NCBI GenBank assembly: GCA_022791455.1
Contig: JAAVZC010000001.1
Coordinates: 186,001 to 250,000 of the forward strand
Origin: Eggerthellaceae bacterium
Lineage (GTDB): Bacteria; Actinomycetota; Coriobacteriia; Coriobacteriales; Eggerthellaceae
Direction of reading: 5' to 3'
Length of the DNA stretch: 64,000 nt
The position numbers and the translations under genes are program-made. Positions 33,109-40,203 of the stretch are shown piece after piece (within the stretch, counting starts at the first letter, position 1; every line of letters begins with the position of its first letter). The notes beneath the pieces were generated by a model. It searched no databases. It saw only the letters and a program-made list of their open reading frames with translations, and had not been told where the DNA came from.

Positions 33109-34023
33109 ATGGCGGTGCAATGGCCTCTGCTCATTTTCAGCGTCCTGTTGGGCGTATCCTCCGGCATCCTGGTTTTCTTAGGTGTCGGCGAGATCAAGGG
33201 CGTGTTTAAGAAGTCGCGCTCGGTGCTGGCAATCTGCGCGCTGGTGCTGCTGGTGATTGGCGGTTGCGCGTCGGCGTTCCACCTGGATCACATCGACCGC
33301 GCCCTCTACATTCTGGGCAACCCCACCTCCAGCTTCTCCCGCGAGCTGTTCGCGGTGGGCTTCGCGGCGGTGATGGCGCTTGTGTACGCCATTCTGTCGC
33401 GGAAGGATTACCCGAAGCCGACTAAGGTGATCGGCATCCTGGGCATGGTTGCCGGCCTGGTGCTGCCGCTGGTGGCGGGCACTTCCTTCATGATGGCGGC
33501 GCGCCCCGCGTGGGACAGCTTCCTCATGCCGCTCATGTACCTGGGCACCGGCCTGGGGATGGGCTTCGCGTTCGGTGCTGCTTTCGTGGCCGGCAAGGGC
33601 GACGGTGCCGAGACCGGCTTCGCGGCGAAGCTGGCGCTGGTGGGCGTGGTGGTTTCCGCGGTGGTGTCGCTGGCCTACGTGGCTTGGATTGGCATGGCGC
33701 CGCACCCCGATCCGTCCCGTTCTGTGGACCTGCTCTTCTCCGGCAGCCTGGCGATGCCGTTCTGGCTGGGAGTTGTGGTGCTGGGCGTCGTGATTCCGCT
33801 GGTGCTGGCGTTCGTGGCGCTGCGCTCGGCGGGGAAGGGCGGCTCGGTTGCCGTTGCCTCGGTGGGCGCTGACGGTACGGCGGCGGCTCCTGCTACGGCT
33901 GGCCTGGGCGTTTCCGCGCCGCTGTGGATGGCGTTCGTGTGCCTGCTGGTGGGCAACGTGGCGCTGCGCGTGATCATGTACGGCGTGGCCACTTCGGTGG
34001 AGCAGCTGATCTACGTCTTCTAG
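33109..34023 (+). CDS. DmsC-like membrane anchor subunit (304 aa)
   Basis: About eight hydrophobic helices. The first (VQWPLLIFSVLLGVSSGILV) and the ASAFHLDHIDRA block resemble DmsC, the menaquinol-oxidising anchor of DMSO reductase, more than the ~400-aa NrfD proteins of this window. The RBS GGTGG stands before the ATG, 3 bp after the ferredoxin stop. Near residue 240 there is a Gly/Ala-rich loop (SAGKGGSVAVASVGADGTAA). Confidence 0.85.
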   Translation: MAVQWPLLIFSVLLGVSSGILVFLGVGEIKGVFKKSRSVLAICALVLLVIGGCASAFHLDHIDRALYILGNPTSSFSRELFAVGFAAVMALVYAILSRKDYPKPTKVIGILGMVAGLVLPLVAGTSFMMAARPAWDSFLMPLMYLGTGLGMGFAFGAAFVAGKGDGAETGFAAKLALVGVVVSAVVSLAYVAWIGMAPHPDPSRSVDLLFSGSLAMPFWLGVVVLGVVIPLVLAFVALRSAGKGGSVAVASVGADGTAAAPATAGLGVSAPLWMAFVCLLVGNVALRVIMYGVATSVEQLIYVF

Positions 34024-34043
34024 TTTCGTTACCCGATGCGAGT

Positions 34044-34087
34044 GCCCGGGCGGGCCGACCAGCTCATGGTTGGCCGCCCCGCCCGGG
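34044..34087 (+). terminator. Large GC hairpin after the DmsC-like gene
   Basis: CCCGGGCGGG (34044-34053) pairs with CCCGCCCGGG (34078-34087) with further inner pairing. No T-tract follows, so it may weaken rather than stop transcription into torD or protect the upstream mRNA. Confidence 0.5.
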
Positions 34088-34100
34088 TCCGCGAAAACCA

Positions 34101-34177
34101 GACAACCAACCGTCTGATTTGTCACCTCGATCGTTTCCGCGGGCAAATCAGGAAGACAAGTCAGACGGTTGATTGTC
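34101..34177. promoter_or_regulatory. Pair of 23-bp operator-like sites before torD
   Basis: GACAACCAACCGTCTGATTT plus GTC (34101-34123) is repeated inverted at 34155-34177 with 21 of 23 matches. Each arm also has its own ends GACAA and TTGTC (or GATTGTC). The sites are 32 bp apart centre edge to edge and lie 24-100 bp before the torD ATG. This looks like a regulated internal promoter for torD-napG-napH. Confidence 0.65.
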
Positions 34178-34200
34178 TTAGACGAGTGGGAGGAGTCCTC

Positions 34201-34878
34201 ATGGCCGAAGCAGTTGAGAGCGTGTCTTTGGAGGAGATCGGCGCGTTCATGGAGAGCCGCGCCAACGTGTACAAGGTGCTGTCCCGCGCTTTTGGCAGCG
34301 AAGTGGACGCGGTGTTCGCCGCCGAGCTTGCCGACGAGTTCTCGCTGGAAGGGACGCCGGCGCTCGAGGAGAGCCTGGCGGGCATGAAGGCGGCCCTTTC
34401 CGGCGCCGACGAGGCGGCCATCGAACAGCTGGCGGTGGAGTTTGACCGCGTGTTCTACGGCATGGGGCCCCTGACGGCGCGCCACGCGTTTCCCTACGAG
34501 TCGGTGTACACCTCCGATCGCGGCATCATGATGCAGGAGGCCCACGGTCAGGTGGTGCGCGTTTTGCGCGAGCAGCAGCTGGCGAAGGACCCGGCGTTCA
34601 AGGAGCCGGAAGATCACCTGGCGGTGGAGCTGGCCTTCATGGCCACGCTGGCGGACCGCGCGGCGGCGCTGCTGCGGAAAGGCGACGAAGCGGCGGCTAC
34701 GGAAGCGGTCGCCCAGCAGCGGGATTTTCTGCAGGGGCATCTGCTGAACTGGGTCGACCGGTTCTGCGTGGACTTGAAGACGGCGGTGGGCGAGGGCTTC
34801 TATGCTCACCTGGCCCAGTTCACCGCCGCGTTTTTGGCTGATGACGGCCAGCTTCTGGACGAGATGCTGGAAGACTAG
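34201..34878 (+). CDS. TorD/DmsD-family Tat proofreading chaperone
   Basis: ATG 34201 follows GGGAGGAG; the frame upstream is non-coding. The 225-aa all-helical protein has the TorD pattern: AFPYESVYTSDRGIMMQEAH, then a loop and EPEDHLAVELAFMATLADRA. These chaperones bind the Tat signal of a specific molybdoenzyme and hold it until the cofactor is inserted. The expected client is the 29592 enzyme. It is the only TorD-like gene in the window, although five Tat molybdoenzymes are present. Confidence 0.88.
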   Translation: MAEAVESVSLEEIGAFMESRANVYKVLSRAFGSEVDAVFAAELADEFSLEGTPALEESLAGMKAALSGADEAAIEQLAVEFDRVFYGMGPLTARHAFPYESVYTSDRGIMMQEAHGQVVRVLREQQLAKDPAFKEPEDHLAVELAFMATLADRAAALLRKGDEAAATEAVAQQRDFLQGHLLNWVDRFCVDLKTAVGEGFYAHLAQFTAAFLADDGQLLDEMLED

Positions 34879-34943
34879 CCGGGTTTTTCACGGGAGAAGG
34901 GCCGGTTCGCTTTGGCGTCCGGCCGTGTGTTTGAGGGGAAGCG

Positions 34944-35660
34944 ATGAGCGAGACCAACGTGGCGCCCGAGAGCGGGCGCAAACCGAAGACGGGCGTGAGC
35001 CGGCGGCAGTTCTGCGCGGCCGGTGCCGCTGCCGCGGTGATGGTGGGAGCCGGAGGCCTGGGCGCTTTCGCCCGCGAATCGGCCCATGCGGTGTACCTGC
35101 GGCCGCCGGGGGCGGAAAGCGAGAGCGCACTTTTGGCGAAGTGCGACCGCTGCCAGCGCTGCGCGCAGGCGTGCCCTTACAACCTCATCCAGCCCCGACC
35201 GTTGAGTCTGGACTTTCCCACGGTGGAAACGCCCGAGCTGCTGTATAAGGACGGTTTCTGCGATTTCTGCATGAAGTGCGTCGAGGTGTGCCCCACCGGG
35301 GCGCTGACCTGGGACGTTCCCAGTGCTGACAACATTGGCGTGGCGAAGGTGATCAGCGATGCCTGCGTTGCCTGGCAATGGCAGGGCTGCACGGTGTGCG
35401 TGGACGCCTGCCCGGTGGAGGGGGCCATCGTGCTTGACGACCGGGGCCGGCCCGTGGTGAACGACGATTTGTGCGACGGCTGCGGCGCATGCGAGTTCGA
35501 ATGCCCGGCGGCGTCACTGCGCGCTTACAACTCGACGGTGGCCGAGAAGGGCATCTACGTGGTGAGCCGCGAGAGCGCGGCCGCCGCCCTGGACGGCGCC
35601 ATTACCACCGAGCAGCTGGAAGCCGGCCGGAACCTGCGCGCGGAAGGGGGCTCGCGATGA
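34944..35660 (+). CDS. NapG-like Tat-exported ferredoxin
   Basis: A 238-aa protein with the Tat signal VSRRQFCAAGAAAAVMVGAG and four cysteine groups: CDRCQRCAQAC (~69), CDFCMKCVEVC (~108), CTVCVDAC (~150) and CDGCGACEFEC (~177). In NapGH systems NapH oxidises menaquinol and NapG carries the electrons on the outer face. Here the pair accompanies a non-Nap catalytic subunit. Its TGA overlaps an ATG that opens a 27-codon frame reaching into the napH start. Confidence 0.88.
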   Translation: MSETNVAPESGRKPKTGVSRRQFCAAGAAAAVMVGAGGLGAFARESAHAVYLRPPGAESESALLAKCDRCQRCAQACPYNLIQPRPLSLDFPTVETPELLYKDGFCDFCMKCVEVCPTGALTWDVPSADNIGVAKVISDACVAWQWQGCTVCVDACPVEGAIVLDDRGRPVVNDDLCDGCGACEFECPAASLRAYNSTVAEKGIYVVSRESAAAALDGAITTEQLEAGRNLRAEGGSR

Positions 35661-35732
35661 GGGGCCTTGCATGCTGCGGCGGGCTTGTCGCGACGGAACA
35701 GGTGTCGGGGGAGCAGCTGAAGGGGGCCTGCC

Positions 35733-36695
35733 ATGAATAAGATGCGGTATCTGCGCATTGCCGTTGCGCTTGCGGTGCTGGTGGCGGTGTTCGTCTGCAC
35801 CTTCGCCCACGTGCCGATTGGCACCCTGTGCGCCCTGTGCCCGGTGGGCTTCGCCGAGCTGACCGTGGCCAGCGGGTCGGTGCCCTGGGGGCTGCTGCCC
35901 GGCGTGCTTGTTGTGCTGGCCGTGGTGTTTTTGCTGGGCCGCGTGTTCTGCTCGTGGGTATGCCCCACCAGCCTGCTGAAGAACATCTTCGGCGGCCGCA
36001 CCCCCCGAGGCCTCACCGGCCGTACCGGCACCTGCCCCGGATGTTCCAAGAATGCCGATTCCTCCAAACCCGATGTCATCCTGAGCGAAGGACCTTCCTC
36101 CGACCCTTACGTCATCTCGACCGAAGTGACCGAAGCGCCAACCCCCACGTCATCTCGACCGGAGGCGCATAGCGCCGCAGTGGAGAGATCCCGTGGCGGA
36201 CGGCCGACTGCTTCCCGCACCTCCAACAACCTGGCCGCTCAGGCCATCGTGCTGACGGTGCTTCTGGTGGTGTCCTTCATCGTGCACTTCCCGGTGTTCT
36301 GCCTGTTCTGCCCCATCGGCCTCACCTTCGGCACGCTGTTCGCCGTCAGCCGCCTGTTCGTCACGTGGCAGCCGGGCTGGGAGCTCATCTTGTTCCCCGC
36401 CATGCTCTTCGCCGAGCTGTTCCTGCTGCGCCGCTGGTGCTCGGCCATTTGCCCGCTTGGCTTCTTCTTCGGCCTCATGGCGAAGGCGCGCGCCCGCTTC
36501 AAGTTCCTGCCGGGCATCCGCGTGAACAAGGGCACCTGCCTGCACAATTCCGGCTGTGACGTGTGCGCCACCGTGTGCCCCGAGGACCTGACGGCCCCCA
36601 CCGCCGACGGCCACGCCATGGAAGACTGCACCCTGTGCCTCGACTGCAGAGAACACTGCCCCGCAAAGGCCATCAACCTCAGCAGCGAAAAGTAG
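35733..36695 (+). CDS. NapH-like quinol dehydrogenase with an in-frame repeat insertion
   Basis: A 320-aa membrane ferredoxin. Helices lie near residues 7-27, 45-68, 168-188 and 220-245; C-terminal cluster motifs CLHNSGCDVCATVCP and CTLCLDCREHCP hold two [4Fe-4S] clusters. VFCSWVCPTSLLKN and FCLFCPIGLTFG are conserved Cys-Pro loops. Between helices 2 and 3, residues ~108-160 (starting SSKPDVILSEGPSS) are encoded by copies of the dispersed repeats of this genome (36074-36196), without breaking the frame. Without them the protein would have usual NapH length. Whether the loop affects function is unknown. Confidence 0.87.
   Translation: MNKMRYLRIAVALAVLVAVFVCTFAHVPIGTLCALCPVGFAELTVASGSVPWGLLPGVLVVLAVVFLLGRVFCSWVCPTSLLKNIFGGRTPRGLTGRTGTCPGCSKNADSSKPDVILSEGPSSDPYVISTEVTEAPTPTSSRPEAHSAAVERSRGGRPTASRTSNNLAAQAIVLTVLLVVSFIVHFPVFCLFCPIGLTFGTLFAVSRLFVTWQPGWELILFPAMLFAELFLLRRWCSAICPLGFFFGLMAKARARFKFLPGIRVNKGTCLHNSGCDVCATVCPEDLTAPTADGHAMEDCTLCLDCREHCPAKAINLSSEK
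36074..36196 (+). repeat. Dispersed repeat copies inserted inside the napH-like gene
   Basis: GTCATCCTGAGCGAAGGACC, then GTCATCTCGACCGAAG, then GTCATCTCGACCGGAGGCGC...GTGGAGAGATCC. They are related to the TCATCCTGAG family and translated as part of NapH. Confidence 0.8.
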
Positions 36696-36702
36696 CCTGC
36701 CC

Positions 36703-36907
36703 GCGGCCGTGCCGGGAGGGGCTGTTTCCGGCCACGCTGTTCGCTGATCCCGCGTCGATCGCGATTAAGGAAGGGACGCAAAGATTTGCAGACAACTCGA
36801 AGGGACCCGATTTGCGATACCCTGCAAATCGGGTCCCTTCTTTAACTATCGCGATCTTTGGCGGGGCGCCCAGAGTGTCCGGAAACAGCCCCTCCCGGCG
36901 CGGCCGC
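36703..36907. repeat. 205-bp element with 29-bp terminal inverted repeats and internal terminator
   Basis: GCGGCCGTGCCGGGAGGGGC...TTTCCGG (36703-36731) and its inverted partner (36879-36907) match at 28 of 29 positions. Inside lie a shorter pair around GATCGCGAT / ATCGCGATC and a perfect terminator stem. No coding frame is visible. It has MITE-like form, but target duplications were not identified. Confidence 0.6.
36799..36845 (+). terminator. Intrinsic terminator of the 29592-36695 operon
   Basis: Perfect 17-bp stem GAAGGGACCCGATTTGC (36799-36815) and complement (36824-36840), loop GATACCCT, then TTTAA. Confidence 0.85.
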
Positions 36908-36912
36908 TACTT

Positions 36913-36956
36913 GTTGTCATCCTGAGCGGAGGGCGTAGCCCGGAGTCGAAGGATCT
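36913..36956 (+). repeat. TCATCCTGAG dispersed repeat
   Basis: TTGTCATCCTGAGCGGAGGG...CCGGAGTCGAAGGATCT, five bases after the 205-bp inverted-repeat element and adjoining the 3' end of the GNAT gene. Confidence 0.85.
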
Positions 36957-36961
36957 CCCGG

Positions 36962-37495
36962 TTACAGCGCCAGTTCGAACATGTCCAGCTGTACGGTGCC
37001 CAGGTCATCGTAGAAGATGGGGTACGTGCCCACCATGGTGAAGCCCAGCTTCTCGTACAGGCCGTGGGAGCGCACGTTGTCCACGAAGGTATCCAGTCGC
37101 AGGACCTTCAGGCCGTCGGCGCGGCTGGCAGCAATGGCGGCCTCCATCAGCTGGCGGGCGAAGCCGTTGCCGTGGTAGGCGGGCAGCGTGGCCACGACGT
37201 GGACGATGCCCACTTCTTCCATCGGCGCATCCACCTGCCAGTCGACTTTCTCGTAGCCTTCCGCCGGCGCGCGATCCACCACCAGGGCGCTCGCGATATG
37301 ACCGTCTTCGGCAAAGCCCAGGTACGTGTAGCCGGCTTCGGTCGACTCCTTCAGGAACGCGTGGGAGGGGTGCTCGTCGTGCTTCCACAGCACATCGAAA
37401 TCGGTGCCGGCCATTTCGTCGATCATGCGCGTGTAGAAATCAAGCACGGCCGGGTAGTCTTGGGCGGTGGTCTTGCGAACGGTCAGGGTTGCCAT
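36962..37495 (-). CDS. GNAT-family N-acetyltransferase
   Basis: A 177-aa protein of usual GNAT size. Motif A is VGIVHVVATLPAYHGNGFAR followed by QLMEAAIA, with the acetyl-CoA loop written YHGNGFA (family Q/RxxGxG/A). The C-terminal NVRSHGLYEKLGFTMVGTYP is the typical B block. RBS AAGGAG before the ATG. Substrate cannot be predicted; similar proteins acetylate small amines or protein N-termini. It faces the terminator of the plus-strand operon and is a single gene. Confidence 0.87.
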   Translation of the reverse strand: MATLTVRKTTAQDYPAVLDFYTRMIDEMAGTDFDVLWKHDEHPSHAFLKESTEAGYTYLGFAEDGHIASALVVDRAPAEGYEKVDWQVDAPMEEVGIVHVVATLPAYHGNGFARQLMEAAIAASRADGLKVLRLDTFVDNVRSHGLYEKLGFTMVGTYPIFYDDLGTVQLDMFELAL

Positions 37496-37630
37496 GGCGT
37501 CTCCTTCTGCGTTGTTGTTTGGCGCCTATGATAGTGCATGGCCGTTTCGTAGAGGCCGCTGACGCTGGTGGGCAAGCGACGGGGGCGGATGGTAGTCTTT
37601 AATGGTAGGAAACACTTCGGAAGGAGCCCC

Positions 37631-38452
37631 GTGACTATCACCAAGGAAGACCTTGCCATTGCGAGCCCCGACGCGCTGGCCCCCGCCGCCATCGAGGCTA
37701 AGACCGAGAAGCTGGCGGAAACGAAGGCCGCTCTGCCGTTTGGCCGCTGTTTTGTGTCCGCCATGCTCGCTGGTGCGTTCATCGGTTTCGGCGCCACGTT
37801 CTTCGGCACGTTTCTGGGTGATCCCACGCTGCCGTTCGGCGTGCAGCGGCTGGTGGGAGGCATCTGCTTCTGCTTGGGCCTGGTGCTGGTGCTCTGTTGC
37901 GGCGCCGAGCTTTTCACCGGCAACATTCTTATGGTGTGCGGCAAAGCTTCCGGCAAGATTTCCTGGGGCGGCATGCTGCGCAGCTGGGCCATCGTGTGGT
38001 TGGGCAACTGCGCGGGCTCGCTGTTCGCGGTGGCGCTCATGTTCCTGGGCGGCCTCCAGGCTATGAACGGCGGTGCGGTGGGGGAGGCCTTCGTCTCTAT
38101 TGCCGCCGGCAAGGTGGCGCTCGATCCGCTGACGCTGTTCTTCAAGGCCATTGCCTGCAACATCTTCGTGTGCCTGGCGGTGTGGATCGGCTTCGGCGCG
38201 AAGTCCACCACCGACAAGGTGATCGGCATCCTGCTGCCCATTTCGGCTTTCGTGGCTTGCGGCTTCGAGCACTGCGTTGCCAACATGTTCTTCCTGCCCA
38301 TGGGCTTCGCGCTGAACCTGGCCGGCTTCGGCGCTGCGGGCGCCATCGGCCTGGGCGGCATCGTATACAACATCGCGCTTGCCACCATTGGCAACATCGT
38401 GGGCGGCGCCATCGTCGGCCTGGCCTACTGGTACGCCTACCGCGCCCGGTAG
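37631..38452 (+). CDS. Formate/nitrite transporter (FNT) family channel
   Basis: Start GTG 37631, four bases after AAGGAG; an ATG further up has no RBS. The 273-aa product matches FNT length with six helices. Signatures: AGAFIGFGATFFGTFLG, CGAELFTGNILM, and GFEHCVANMFFLPMG, which holds the conserved pore histidine. FNT channels pass formate, nitrite or hydrosulfide. The position next to respiratory operons and fdhD suits formate or nitrite, but sequence does not decide between them. Confidence 0.9.
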   Translation: MTITKEDLAIASPDALAPAAIEAKTEKLAETKAALPFGRCFVSAMLAGAFIGFGATFFGTFLGDPTLPFGVQRLVGGICFCLGLVLVLCCGAELFTGNILMVCGKASGKISWGGMLRSWAIVWLGNCAGSLFAVALMFLGGLQAMNGGAVGEAFVSIAAGKVALDPLTLFFKAIACNIFVCLAVWIGFGAKSTTDKVIGILLPISAFVACGFEHCVANMFFLPMGFALNLAGFGAAGAIGLGGIVYNIALATIGNIVGGAIVGLAYWYAYRAR

Positions 38453-38483
38453 ACGCGTCAGGCGCACTCTGCACGTTGTACTG

Positions 38484-39020
38484 CTACAGGTTAGCGTCCT
38501 CGTACGGGGGATCGCTTTCGCGGCGGACGAATTCGTAGAGGGTGCGGCGGGTTTCTTCCAGCTGCTTCTTTTTCAGCTGATGCTCCCAGAGCACCAGCAC
38601 TTTCCAGCCGGCCGCCTCGAGCGCTTCCAGGTTCCGCGCATCCCGCTCCACGTTGCGGGCGAACTTCGCCTCCCAGTACTCCACATTTTTCTTCGGAACG
38701 GACATCTGACACTCCGGGCAGCGATGCCAGAAGCAGCCCATCACGAAAATGGCCAGCTTGCGCCCCACAAACGCCACATCCGGCCGGCCCGGCGCCTTCC
38801 CCCAGTCCACCCGGTAGCCGGTGAAGCCCATCTCCCGCAGCATCTGGCGCACCTTTACCTCCGGCTTGGTATCGCGCCGTTTGTTGCCCTGCATCGATTT
38901 GCGGGTGGCCATGCTCACCACGCCGAAGTCGTAGCGCGATTTGGTCTTGGAGGGCCGCAGGGTCGGCGCCGCAGCGGGCGCGTCATTCGCGGGCTGCTGG
39001 TTGTCGGGAGTTTCGCTCAT
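38484..39020 (-). CDS. vsr: Very short patch repair endonuclease Vsr
   Basis: A 178-aa protein; residues ~40-170 are the Vsr domain (RKSMQGNKRRDTKPEVKVRQ, GRPDVAFVGRKLAIFVMGCF, WHRCPECQ, KFARNVERDARNLEALEAAG). Vsr nicks DNA next to the T of T:G mismatches formed by deamination of 5-methylcytosine. The N-terminal 38 residues are a disordered Ala/Pro tail. No cytosine methyltransferase is encoded nearby, so it is an orphan here. A TATAAT box abuts the ATG, suggesting a leaderless mRNA. Confidence 0.9.
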   Translation of the reverse strand: MSETPDNQQPANDAPAAAPTLRPSKTKSRYDFGVVSMATRKSMQGNKRRDTKPEVKVRQMLREMGFTGYRVDWGKAPGRPDVAFVGRKLAIFVMGCFWHRCPECQMSVPKKNVEYWEAKFARNVERDARNLEALEAAGWKVLVLWEHQLKKKQLEETRRTLYEFVRRESDPPYEDANL

Positions 39021-39026
39021 GGGGCA

Positions 39027-39032
39027 ATTATA
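39027..39032 (-). promoter_or_regulatory. -10 box of vsr, likely leaderless
   Basis: TATAAT on the minus strand with six bases (TGCCCC) before the ATG, so transcription should start at or within the start codon. No Shine-Dalgarno sequence is present. Confidence 0.55.
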
Positions 39033-39118
39033 CGGCGCCCGGCGCCCTGCTTAAGGAATGTATCGGCTGTGCGTCTTTTCGCCAAAACCCGGCAGCACGA
39101 CAAAGGAGCGGCGCTATT

Positions 39119-39997
39119 ATGGACGCTTCCTTTTATGAAGATTCGGAACAGGAGGCGCTGGCCACGGACGCCTGGCAACATATTTTCTCGCGTCGCGAGT
39201 TTCTGGCAATCGCCGGGGGCGCCGTTGCGGTGCTGGCAGTGGGTAGCGCCCTCAAAGGCAACCCGAACAGCCAGTCGGCACCAGCCGAGGACCCCGCATC
39301 AGCTTCTGCCGCCGGCGACCCTACGACGGCGAGCGCCGCAACAGAACCCGTCACCGACCCCGCCAACCCTGCCGACCCTGCCGCCGAGCCCGCCCCACTC
39401 ACTCTGGCAGATCTTCCCTGGAACCTGCAACTCATCAACGGCGAGCACCCGCTCGACCCCAGCTATGAGCCCCCGCAGCTGACAGATTTGCCACAAAAGG
39501 GGCAGACCATTGACTCGCGCGTATATGCCGACCTCATGGCACTGCTGGAAGCGGCCGAAGCCGCCGGCGTCCCCCCGGTCATCTGCTCGGCGTTCCGCCC
39601 CTATGAATACCAACAGCAGCTGTTCGCCAACCGTGTGGAGCGCTGCGAAACCGAAGAGGGCCTGGAAGGCGAAGCTGCCGAAAAAGAGGCGGCGTTCTGG
39701 GTGGCGCGCCCCGGCGCGAGCGAGCACCAGGCAGGGCTGGCGGTGGATCTCATCGACCAGGACTACACCGAGCTGGACGAAGCCCAGGAAAACACCGAAA
39801 CGCAGCAGTGGCTCATCGCCCATTGCGCCGAGTTCGGCTTCATCCTGCGCTATCCCACCGACAAGAGCGCCGTCACCGGCATCGGCTACGAGCCCTGGCA
39901 CTACCGCTACGTGGGCCGCGAGTTCGCCCCCGCCATCACCGAAAGCGGCCTGTGCTTCGAAGAATGGCTGCAGAATTATCTGGCTGACGCCCAATAG
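39119..39997 (+). CDS. VanY-like D-alanyl-D-alanine carboxypeptidase (M15B)
   Basis: A 292-aa exported protein. An N-terminal SRREFLAIAGGAVAVLAVGS looks like a Tat signal or signal anchor. A Pro/Ala/Thr-rich linker (residues ~45-95) follows, then the M15B domain: SAFRPYEYQQQLF, GASEHQAGLAVDLIDQD (zinc motif SxHxxGxAxD), and GYEPWHYRYVG with the second zinc histidine. It would remove terminal D-Ala from peptidoglycan stems outside the membrane. AAAGGAG lies 10 bases before the ATG. No vancomycin-resistance genes accompany it, so a wall-remodelling role is more likely. Confidence 0.9.
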   Translation: MDASFYEDSEQEALATDAWQHIFSRREFLAIAGGAVAVLAVGSALKGNPNSQSAPAEDPASASAAGDPTTASAATEPVTDPANPADPAAEPAPLTLADLPWNLQLINGEHPLDPSYEPPQLTDLPQKGQTIDSRVYADLMALLEAAEAAGVPPVICSAFRPYEYQQQLFANRVERCETEEGLEGEAAEKEAAFWVARPGASEHQAGLAVDLIDQDYTELDEAQENTETQQWLIAHCAEFGFILRYPTDKSAVTGIGYEPWHYRYVGREFAPAITESGLCFEEWLQNYLADAQ

Positions 39998-40203
39998 CCT
40001 GCGCCCGCCCAATGGCCTGACGCCCAGGCCGTCAACTTAGCGCCTGCGCAGAAGCCGCCGTCTCGTCCCGGCAATCAGTCGTTCCGATCCACAAGGCACC
40101 CTTAGCAACTCGTCCGTTCGGAAACAATGCGGTCTTCCCGAACCCACACCGCCCAGCGGGGGCTTATGTTCCCAATATCTTCCCGCTGAAGAAGGAGCGA
40201 GCC

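Noticed and set aside
33178-34809. 543-codon minus-strand frame across DmsC and TorD
   Set aside because: Shadow rich in His/Arg/Gln that crosses two well-supported genes and the operator region.
35657-35740. 27-codon frame between napG and napH starting at ATGA
   Set aside because: It overlaps both neighbours in a coupled manner but has no hydrophobic or conserved pattern and no own RBS beyond the napG end. It is probably a coincidence of tight spacing, although translational relay is possible.
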